DNA from: Bacteroides sp. UBA1773
GTDB lineage: Bacteria > Bacteroidota > Bacteroidia > Bacteroidales > Bacteroidaceae
Direction of reading: 5' to 3'
NCBI GenBank assembly: GCA_002315285.1
Contig: DCGR01000031.1
Location: forward strand, 818 to 10,691
DNA: 9,874 nt
Numbering within the stretch: position 1 is the stretch's first letter; each line of letters begins with the position of its first letter. Shown here in pieces: positions 1 to 6,406 of this stretch. Under the pieces are notes generated by a model, which was not told the DNA's origin, did not search any database, and saw nothing but the letters and a program-made list of their open reading frames with translations. The position numbers and the translations under genes are program-made.

Positions 1-966
1 GGCGGGCGCATCTGTTTCTGTGGGTCGGGAGGTGGCGCGGGCCAACTGCTTGCCTTTCCCGTATGGGTCGCCGGCAGTGGTTCGGTAAATTTTCCCGTTG
101 CTCACACACACATCGCCATTGTATTGGTACATCTGTCCCTCCTCCCAGTCCTTCCAGCCGCCTGCCAGTATGCGTGCGAAGAAGCCCGTGGTGCCACGTT
201 CCTCGTCGGCCAGGTCGTAGCAGTCATCGATCAGTCCATTCTCTATCCATCCTATTTCAGGATTCGAGATGGGGTAGTCATGTCCGTTGAGCGCAATGGG
301 GTCGTCGAATGTCTTGAACCAGCAATGAGCAATATAGAACCCCTTTCCCCTACCCAAGTGGACACCATCCTTGTGTCCCTCGATGTAACAATTAGTGATG
401 CGGATGTTCTCGAACGAACACACGTGAATGCCAAACGTGGCAGGGGGCAGGTTGGTGACGTGGAACCCATCCACCTTCAGGTTTTTCACGTAGAACATGG
501 CGACATGTCCCAACAGTCCATAGGCATTATCGTAGAAATGGGCCTCGTGGCCATTGCAGTCGAGGTGTAGGCCCACGATGGCAATGTTTTCGTCGTAAGT
601 ACGTGTGAAAGCCCCTGCGTTGATGAACACTGAGCAGTCGGCCGTCTTCCTCACCATCGTGTTGGCACCGAAAATCACCGTTGTGTTGCTCTTCAGGACC
701 ACTTCCTTGTCGATGTCGTAAGTGCCGGCCACATCAATCAGCACAGTGCCACCATCGCTTACGGCACGTTGCAGAGCCGCCACATTGTCGCTTGCCTTCG
801 CACCAGGCCTGAAGCCATAGCTAGCAGCATTCTTCGTGACGCCGCACGTCACCACACCGCACGTCGCGCCATTCGGAGCCGTGTCTTGTGCCCGCAAGCC
901 AATGGTGCAAATCAAGCCCGCGAGCATTATCATGAAACCAGTATTTCTCATCGTCATGGTCATCAT
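1..966 (-). CDS. Exported right-handed beta-helix protein, GH28/pectate-lyase-3-like (partial, C-terminus off the left edge)
   Basis: The minus-strand frame is open for 322 codons from 966 to the window edge. Possible starts are ATG at 966, 963, 957 and 951. The one at 966 overlaps the kdgK stop as ATGA. The one at 951 gives the neatest signal peptide (MRNTGFMIMLAGLICTIGLRAQ-like, cut after ...RAQ). The mature protein opens with YGFRPGAKASDNVAALQRAV, a typical pectate-lyase-3/GH28 N-terminus, followed by beta-helix rungs. Counting from 966, DGVHLG carries Asp200 and TFDDPIAL carries Asp221/Asp222. That spacing equals the three catalytic Asp of fungal polygalacturonase (180/201/202), but I see no GHG motif where it should follow. 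Residues about 271-322 form a W-W-Y-GD-Y segment that may be a separate small module. Family knowledge suggests cleavage of a uronic-acid polysaccharide in the periplasm or at the surface; the substrate is unknown. It is probably co-transcribed with kdgK. Confidence 0.8.
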   Translation of the reverse strand, partial: MMTMTMRNTGFMIMLAGLICTIGLRAQDTAPNGATCGVVTCGVTKNAASYGFRPGAKASDNVAALQRAVSDGGTVLIDVAGTYDIDKEVVLKSNTTVIFGANTMVRKTADCSVFINAGAFTRTYDENIAIVGLHLDCNGHEAHFYDNAYGLLGHVAMFYVKNLKVDGFHVTNLPPATFGIHVCSFENIRITNCYIEGHKDGVHLGRGKGFYIAHCWFKTFDDPIALNGHDYPISNPEIGWIENGLIDDCYDLADEERGTTGFFARILAGGWKDWEEGQMYQYNGDVCVSNGKIYRTTAGDPYGKGKQLARATSRPTETDAPA

Positions 967-2006
967 TCGTCGGAAGTGCATGGAGCATCGGCGTTCAGGG
1001 CGCAGTGTTCCAATTCCTCGGCGGTGGTTTGCGAGAAGTCGCCCACAAAGGTGTTCTTCAGTGCACAGGCAGCAGCACCCAGAGCCAGCGATTCCTTGGC
1101 ATCGCGACCCTTCATCATGCCATAGATGATTCCCGCCACGTAGGCATCTCCGCAACCCACACAATCCTTCACATCATCGATGTCGTAGATTCTTGCCGAG
1201 TGCAGACAACCGTCGTGCCACAATGTGCCACCCAGCAAATGGTGGTTGGCACCCAAGGTGTTGCGCAAGCCAAACACGATGGTCCGACACTGGGGAACCA
1301 TCCTGTTCACTTCTTCGGCAGCACGAGCGTATCCGTCGAGTTCCATCCGGTAGTGGGTGTCGAGGGCCTTGAATGCGGGCATATCGACACCGAGGGCCTT
1401 CTTGTACTCCAGTTCCGTACCAAACACCACATCGCAATACGCCAGCAATCCGGGCATCACCTCGATGGGCTGCTTGCCATACGCCCAGAGGTTACGGCGG
1501 AAATTGATGTCGCACGACACTGTCAATCCCATCTGCCGTGCTGTCCTCACTGCCTCCAGACAAGCGTTGGCAGCCGCAGGAGCCACAGCGGGCGTGATGC
1601 CCGAGAAATGAAACCAAGCAACGTCGGTGAGCACTTCCTTCCAGTCGATGTCGCCAGGAGCCACCGAGTCGAACGAGGTGTCGGCACGGTCATATACAAC
1701 CTGTGAGGAGCGTATCGACACGGCTTCCTCCATGTAATACAGTCCCATGCGCCCTGGCTTGGTGACAACGTGCGGGGTGTGCACACCATAGTAGTGCAAT
1801 TCATCGAGGCACGCCTTTCCTATCAGATTGGGAGGCAGGCAAGTGAGAAACTCGCTATGCAACCCGAAGTTGGCCAACGACACTGCAACGTTTGCCTCGC
1901 TGCCACCAAACCCGACATTGAACGAATGGGACTGTGTGAACCGCTTGTAACGCGGAACGCCCAAACGCAACATTATTTCACCAAAAGTCACAATTTTCCT
2001 GTTCAT
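963..2006 (-). CDS. kdgK: 2-dehydro-3-deoxygluconokinase (KDG kinase), PfkB family
   Basis: The 347-residue protein is a cytoplasmic ribokinase-fold sugar kinase. It probably makes KDPG from 2-keto-3-deoxygluconate with ATP, the step that feeds uronic acids from pectin, alginate or glycosaminoglycans into central metabolism. Visible motifs are an N-terminal TFGEIMLRL strand, the GGSEANVA signature at residues 34-41, the KDG-kinase-like substrate segment GLYYMEE...R99...VVYDR at 88-107, and the PfkB C-terminal signature with catalytic Asp287 in GCGDAY. The usual form is GAGDAF or GGGDAF. I chose the start at 2006 (MNRKIVTFGE) because family members begin there. ATG at 2015 would add three residues. 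The frame stays open further upstream, but that part is antisense to purB and lies beyond a promoter. Its last codons overlap the start of the beta-helix gene. A different PfkB sugar substrate cannot be excluded. Confidence 0.87.
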   Translation of the reverse strand: MNRKIVTFGEIMLRLGVPRYKRFTQSHSFNVGFGGSEANVAVSLANFGLHSEFLTCLPPNLIGKACLDELHYYGVHTPHVVTKPGRMGLYYMEEAVSIRSSQVVYDRADTSFDSVAPGDIDWKEVLTDVAWFHFSGITPAVAPAAANACLEAVRTARQMGLTVSCDINFRRNLWAYGKQPIEVMPGLLAYCDVVFGTELEYKKALGVDMPAFKALDTHYRMELDGYARAAEEVNRMVPQCRTIVFGLRNTLGANHHLLGGTLWHDGCLHSARIYDIDDVKDCVGCGDAYVAGIIYGMMKGRDAKESLALGAAACALKNTFVGDFSQTTAEELEHCALNADAPCTSDE

Positions 2007-2035
2007 TTCATACATCTCGTTTTGTTGTTCGACTG

Positions 2036-2043
2036 CAAAGATA
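2036..2043 (-). promoter_or_regulatory. Bacteroidetes -7 promoter element for kdgK
   Basis: On the minus strand, TATCTTTG matches the Bacteroidetes sigma-ABfr -7 consensus TAnnTTTG. It lies 29 bases before the chosen kdgK ATG at 2006, which implies a short leader. I see no good -33 TTTG at the expected distance, so the call rests on the -7 box and its position. Confidence 0.55.
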
Positions 2044-2144
2044 CGATTTTGGCACGAAAAGTGTGCAGTAGTCCGCAAAAAATGTGAGCGGCTTGCCAAA
2101 GAAGAGGGGCGAAGGCCAATCAGCCACAGATTTTCCACGATTTT

Positions 2145-2178
2145 TTTGATATTGTTCCAAATAAAAGCAGTAACTTTG
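2145..2178 (+). promoter_or_regulatory. Bacteroidetes promoter for purB (-33 TTTG, -7 TAACTTTG)
   Basis: TAACTTTG at 2171-2178 is a full match to TAnnTTTG. A TTTG at 2145-2148 lies 22 bases upstream, within the usual -33/-7 spacing range. The purB ATG follows 18 bases after the -7 box, so the leader should be very short. No Shine-Dalgarno is present, as is usual in this phylum. It lies back to back with the kdgK promoter. Confidence 0.65.
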
Positions 2179-2196
2179 CAACCCGAATTTTCAGTT

Positions 2197-3546
2197 ATGG
2201 ATCTTGATGTATTGACAGCCATATCGCCCATCGACGGACGATACAGAGGGAAGACGGGAGTCTTGGCCTCATTCTTTTCAGAGTACGCATTGATTAAATA
2301 CCGCGTACAGGTGGAAATCGAGTATTTCATCACCCTGTGTGAGTTACCATTGCCGCAAGTGGAACAGTTCCCCCACGACCTGTTTCCCACCCTGCGTAGC
2401 ATCTACCAGAACTTCGCGGAAAAGGATGCACAACGCATAAAGGAAATAGAGGGAGTGACCAACCACGACGTGAAGGCGGTGGAATACTTCATCAAAGAGC
2501 AGTTCGACGCCCTCGGAGGGTTGGAGGCTTACAAGGAGTTCATACACTTCGGCCTGACCTCACAGGACATCAACAACACGTCCATCCCCCTCTCCATCAA
2601 GGACGCCTTGGAACAGGCCTACTACCCACAAATAGAAGAACTGATAGCACAGCTGCGACAGTATGCCGAAACATGGGACAACATCCCCATGCTGGCCAAG
2701 ACCCACGGACAACCCGCATCGCCCACCTGCCTCGGTAAGGAGATCATGGTGTTCGTGTATCGGCTCACCCGCCAACTCGACATGCTGAAGGCCATCCGGA
2801 TGACCGGCAAGTTTGGCGGTGCCACAGGCAACTTCAATGCCCACCATGTGGCCTACCCCGGTTACGATTGGCGCAACATCGCCAACTGTTTCCTAACAAA
2901 GAAGCTGGGACTGGAGCGTGAGGACTACACCACACAGATTTCGAACTACGACACGCTGGGAGCCGTGTTCGATGCCATGAAGCGCATCAACACCATCATG
3001 ATCGACATGAACCGAGACTTCTGGCAGTACATCTCGATGGAATACTTCAAGCAGAAAATCAAGGCCGGCGAGGTGGGATCAAGCGCCATGCCCCACAAGG
3101 TGAACCCGATAGACTTCGAAAACGCCGAGGGAAACCTGGGCGTGGCCAATGCCGTGCTGGAACATCTCTCGGGCAAGCTGCCCGTATCGCGCCTACAACG
3201 CGACCTCACCGACTCCACCGTGCTGCGCAACGTGGGTGTGCCGTTCGGACATGTGCTCATAGCCATACAAAGCTCGCTCAAGGGACTGCGCAAGCTGCTG
3301 CTCAACGAAGCCAAGATTTATGCCGACCTCGACAACTGCTGGAGCGTGGTGGCCGAAGCCATACAGACCGTGCTGCGCCGCGAAGGCTACCCCCACCCTT
3401 ACGAAGCACTGAAAGCACTGACACGCACCAACCAAGCCATCACCGAAGATTCCATCAGGGACTTCATCGATGAGCTGAATGTGGATGAAGCCATCAAAAC
3501 AGAGCTACGCGCCATCACTCCACACAACTATACGGGTGTGTATTGA
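2197..3546 (+). CDS. purB: Adenylosuccinate lyase
   Basis: This 449-residue cytoplasmic enzyme of the fumarase/aspartase superfamily acts twice in purine synthesis. It cleaves SAICAR to AICAR and adenylosuccinate to AMP, releasing fumarate each time, and works as a homotetramer. The N-terminus LTAISPIDGRY is typical of the E. coli-type PurB. TSQDINNTS lies at 121-129 and THGQPASPT at 169-177, with His170 the likely general acid. The superfamily signature GSSAMPHKVN lies at 294-303, with the catalytic serine in this flexible loop (Ser295/296). Length agrees with the family (about 450). I chose ATG 2197 because homologues start just before this LTAISPIDGRY and it lies 18 bases after the -7 box. 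An upstream in-frame ATG at 2146 precedes the -7 box and is unlikely to be used. Confidence 0.97.
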   Translation: MDLDVLTAISPIDGRYRGKTGVLASFFSEYALIKYRVQVEIEYFITLCELPLPQVEQFPHDLFPTLRSIYQNFAEKDAQRIKEIEGVTNHDVKAVEYFIKEQFDALGGLEAYKEFIHFGLTSQDINNTSIPLSIKDALEQAYYPQIEELIAQLRQYAETWDNIPMLAKTHGQPASPTCLGKEIMVFVYRLTRQLDMLKAIRMTGKFGGATGNFNAHHVAYPGYDWRNIANCFLTKKLGLEREDYTTQISNYDTLGAVFDAMKRINTIMIDMNRDFWQYISMEYFKQKIKAGEVGSSAMPHKVNPIDFENAEGNLGVANAVLEHLSGKLPVSRLQRDLTDSTVLRNVGVPFGHVLIAIQSSLKGLRKLLLNEAKIYADLDNCWSVVAEAIQTVLRREGYPHPYEALKALTRTNQAITEDSIRDFIDELNVDEAIKTELRAITPHNYTGVY

Positions 3547-3668
3547 CACGATTCGCGCTACAGCCACACAAACGCCAAGCCACAATCAGGTGGCCACACC
3601 TAAACAATAAAACCAAAGCCCGTGAGGGTAATAATGTAAGACAAACGTTTTTTTAAACACACACGACA

Positions 3669-4865
3669 ATGTACACAGAAGATGAAACACAGCGCCAAAG
3701 CCGCGATGGTCGTAGCGCCATGCGTCCTCGCCGACCACGCATCAACGCAGGCGAAGGAAGAGAAACAACACACCGCGCGTTCGGAAACAGGATTGCCAGC
3801 AGCGATGATGCCAGCAAAGGGTATCAACGTCCGTACAAGCCACGCGCAAGCTACGGAAACGACAGTCAACGTCCTGCACGTCCACGCTTCGAAGGAAGTT
3901 CCGACTCGGAAAGACCCTGGAGGAAACGCACTCCCGACAACAATGCCTACCAGCAAGACGGCGAACGCCGGCCCTATCGTGCTGCCGGCAACACATTCAA
4001 GGACCGCACAAGCGGAGCACCCGCGCGTCGCACCCCCGCCGACACCACCCGCAAACCCTTTCGCCAGCACACCGACGACTACGACCCCAATGCAAAATAC
4101 AGCGCAAAAAAGCGCATTGAATACAAGGAAATGCTCGCCGACCCAAACGCTCCCATCCGTCTGAACCGGTTCCTCGCCAATGCCGGAGTGTGCTCACGCC
4201 GCGAGGCCGACACGTTCATACAGGCTGGCGTGGTGGCAGTGAACGGACAGGTGGTCACCGAACTGGGCACAAAGGTGCATCGTACCGACGAAATCCGGTT
4301 CCACGACCAGACCATCAACCTCGAGAAGAAACTCTACGTGCTGCTCAACAAGCCCAAAGACTATGTCACAACCGTCGATGACCCTCAGGCACGCAAAACC
4401 GTGATGCAACTGGTGAAGGATGTGGGTACGGAACGTATCTATCCGGTAGGCCGACTCGACCGCAACACCACAGGTGTGCTCCTGCTCACCAATGATGGCG
4501 AACTGGCATCGAAGCTGACACACCCCAAATACCTCAAGAAGAAAATCTATCACGTGTTCTGCGATAAGAATGTGACCCATGCCGACATGGATGCCATCCT
4601 CAAAGGCATTCACCTCGACGATGGCGACATTCATGCCGATGCCATCAGCTACGTGTCGGAAACCGACAAGTCGCAGGTCGGCATAGAAATCCATTCGGGC
4701 CGAAACCGCATCGTGCGTCGCATCTTCGAATCGTTGGGCTACAAGGTGTCGAAACTCGACCGCGTGTATTTTGCCGGACTCACCAAGAAGGGACTCCGCC
4801 GTGGCGACTGGCGCTATCTGACAGAAGAAGAGGTGCAAATGCTCAAGATGGGCGCTTTCGAATAA
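3669..4865 (+). CDS. RsuA/RluB-family 23S/16S rRNA pseudouridine synthase with long basic N-terminal extension
   Basis: The 398-residue protein isomerises a uridine in rRNA to pseudouridine. Residues 1 to about 160 are low-complexity and rich in Arg, Pro, Gln, Ser and Asp (for example AMRPRRPRINAGEG), so probably disordered and RNA-binding. An S4 RNA-binding domain begins near residue 163 (IRLNRFLANAG, then CSRREAD and VNGQVV). The catalytic domain holds GRLDRNTTGVLLLTNDGEL with catalytic Asp264, and ends with SGRNRIVRRIFESLGY and LDRVYFAGL. This pattern fits RluB/RsuA (GRLD subfamily). Which rRNA position it modifies cannot be told from sequence, so no symbol is given. It starts 122 bases after purB and ends 32 bases before asnS, so it probably shares a transcript with asnS. 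The extension has no stops and no better internal start than ATG 3669. Confidence 0.93.
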   Translation: MYTEDETQRQSRDGRSAMRPRRPRINAGEGRETTHRAFGNRIASSDDASKGYQRPYKPRASYGNDSQRPARPRFEGSSDSERPWRKRTPDNNAYQQDGERRPYRAAGNTFKDRTSGAPARRTPADTTRKPFRQHTDDYDPNAKYSAKKRIEYKEMLADPNAPIRLNRFLANAGVCSRREADTFIQAGVVAVNGQVVTELGTKVHRTDEIRFHDQTINLEKKLYVLLNKPKDYVTTVDDPQARKTVMQLVKDVGTERIYPVGRLDRNTTGVLLLTNDGELASKLTHPKYLKKKIYHVFCDKNVTHADMDAILKGIHLDDGDIHADAISYVSETDKSQVGIEIHSGRNRIVRRIFESLGYKVSKLDRVYFAGLTKKGLRRGDWRYLTEEEVQMLKMGAFE

Positions 4866-4897
4866 CTCAATTCCCCAAAAAAAATAGGACATAACAC

Positions 4898-6301
4898 ATG
4901 AACACAATTCGCAGAACAAGAATATCAGACCTGCTCGCAAGCCATGACTTTGGCTCAATGGTCAACGTAAAAGGATGGGTCCGCACACGCCGAGGCAGCA
5001 AGCAGGTAAATTTTGTGGCACTCAACGACGGTTCCACCATCAAGAACATACAAGTGGTCGTGGATCTTGAAAAATTCGACGAGGAAATGCTGAAGCTCAT
5101 CACCACAGGCGCCTGCCTGAGCGTGGACGGCGAACTGGTAGAATCACTCGGCGCAGGCCAGACGGCCGAAATACAAGCCCGCGAGATAGAAGTACTCGGA
5201 CTGTGCGACAACACCTACCCGCTACAGAAAAAGGGCCACTCCATGGAGTTCCTGCGCGAGATAGCCCACCTGCGTCCACGCACAAACACCTTTGGTGCCG
5301 TGTTCCGCATCCGCCACAACATGGCCATCGCCATCCACAAGTTCTTCCACGAGAAAGGATTCTATTATTTCCACACCCCACTCATCACAGCCAGCGACTG
5401 TGAGGGAGCCGGACAGATGTTCCAAGTGACAACCAAAAACCTCTACGACCTGAAGAAAGACGACAAGGGGGCCATCATCTACGACGACGACTTCTTTGGC
5501 AAGCAGGCAAGCCTCACCGTGTCGGGTCAGCTCGAAGGCGAGCTGGCAGCAACAGCACTGGGTGCCATCTACACCTTCGGGCCTACCTTCCGTGCCGAAA
5601 ACTCCAACACGCCACGCCATCTGGCCGAGTTCTGGATGATAGAACCCGAAATAGCATTTGCCGACCTGGACGAGCTTACCCAACTCGAAGAGGAATTCAT
5701 CAAATACTGTGTGAAATGGGCTCTCGACAACTGCAAGGACGATCTGGAATTCCTCAACAACATGGTGGACAAAGGCCTCATCGAACGCCTACAGAAAGTG
5801 GTCAGCACCGATTTCGTCCGCCTGCCCTACACCGAAGGAGTGAAGATACTCGAAGCGGCCATAGCTGGCGGACACAAGTTCGAATTTCCCGTCTATTGGG
5901 GCTGCGACCTGGCATCAGAGCATGAACGCTACCTCGTAGAAGAACATTTCAAGAAGCCAGTCATCATGATCGACTATCCGAAGGAAATCAAGGCATTCTA
6001 CATGAAGCAAAACACCGATGGCAAAACCGTACAAGGCACCGACGTGCTGTTCCCGCAAATCGGAGAAATCATCGGCGGCAGTGTGCGTGAGGAGAACTAC
6101 GACAAGCTGATGGCACGTATCGAGGAGCTCAACATCCCGATGAAGGACATGTGGTGGTATCTCGACACCCGTCGTTATGGTTCCTGTCCGCATGCCGGTT
6201 TCGGATTGGGCTTCGAACGCCTTCTGCTGTTCGTGACAGGAATGCAGAACATCCGCGATGTCATTCCGTTCCCGCGTACGCCAAACAGCTGCAATTTTTA
6301 A
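4898..6301 (+). CDS. asnS: Asparaginyl-tRNA synthetase
   Basis: The 467-residue class IIb aminoacyl-tRNA synthetase charges tRNA-Asn with asparagine in the cytoplasm. An N-terminal OB-fold anticodon-binding domain occupies about residues 14-110 (VNVKGWVRTRRGSKQVNFV, then IKNIQVVVD). The catalytic core follows. Motif 2 is FRAENSNTPRHLAEF with the ATP-binding Arg232. Motif 3 is GFGLGFERLLLF with Gly438 and Arg441. The C-terminus IRDVIPFPRTPNSCNF is the standard AsnRS ending. FRAENSNT and the RTP terminus favour AsnRS over AspRS. Length matches bacterial AsnRS (about 465). There is no Shine-Dalgarno, and an A-rich leader precedes the ATG. It lies 32 bases after the pseudouridine synthase and is followed by a hairpin likely to terminate the transcript. 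Confidence 0.97.
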   Translation: MNTIRRTRISDLLASHDFGSMVNVKGWVRTRRGSKQVNFVALNDGSTIKNIQVVVDLEKFDEEMLKLITTGACLSVDGELVESLGAGQTAEIQAREIEVLGLCDNTYPLQKKGHSMEFLREIAHLRPRTNTFGAVFRIRHNMAIAIHKFFHEKGFYYFHTPLITASDCEGAGQMFQVTTKNLYDLKKDDKGAIIYDDDFFGKQASLTVSGQLEGELAATALGAIYTFGPTFRAENSNTPRHLAEFWMIEPEIAFADLDELTQLEEEFIKYCVKWALDNCKDDLEFLNNMVDKGLIERLQKVVSTDFVRLPYTEGVKILEAAIAGGHKFEFPVYWGCDLASEHERYLVEEHFKKPVIMIDYPKEIKAFYMKQNTDGKTVQGTDVLFPQIGEIIGGSVREENYDKLMARIEELNIPMKDMWWYLDTRRYGSCPHAGFGLGFERLLLFVTGMQNIRDVIPFPRTPNSCNF

Positions 6302-6313
6302 CCGATACCCAAA

Positions 6314-6379
6314 AAACAGGCAGATTCTGCAAAGAGGAGGGAACGTCAACCCTTACACACTTGCCGAATCTGCCTGTTT
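6314..6379. terminator. Long hairpin after asnS, likely terminator, possibly bidirectional
   Basis: AAACAGGCAGATTC (6314-6327) and GAATCTGCCTGTTT (6366-6379) form a perfect 14-base-pair stem. The 38-base interior can add GCA/TGC (6329-6331 with 6362-6364) and AGGG/CCCT (6338-6341 with 6350-6353). TTTCTTT (6377-6383) sits at and beyond the 3' arm, and six A precede the first G/C pairs on the 5' side (a T-run on the minus strand). That fits intrinsic termination in either direction. The loop is longer than in a standard terminator. It ends 27 bases before the heparinase start, so a leader role for that gene is the alternative. Confidence 0.6.
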
Positions 6380-6406
6380 CTTTAGCCACCCATAACCGTT
6401 CACATC

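Noticed and set aside
2007..2402. N-terminal extension of the kdgK frame to an ATG at 2402
   Set aside because: It would add about 130 residues with no family match, run antisense to purB and lie upstream of the kdgK -7 box at 2043-2036.
3547..3668. Terminator or promoter in the purB-pseudouridine synthase gap
   Set aside because: The only symmetry is the 8-base palindrome GTGGCCAC (3590-3597), without a T-run, and no TAnnTTTG box is present. I cannot support a site.
3682..4164. 160-codon plus-strand frame overlapping the pseudouridine synthase N-terminus
   Set aside because: It is an alternate frame of a low-complexity GC-rich stretch. The +0 frame continues unbroken into the S4 and catalytic domains, and this one has no recognisable domain.
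4194..4958. 254-codon minus-strand frame across the pseudouridine synthase
   Set aside because: It is antisense to the conserved S4 and GRLD regions and shows no protein family features.
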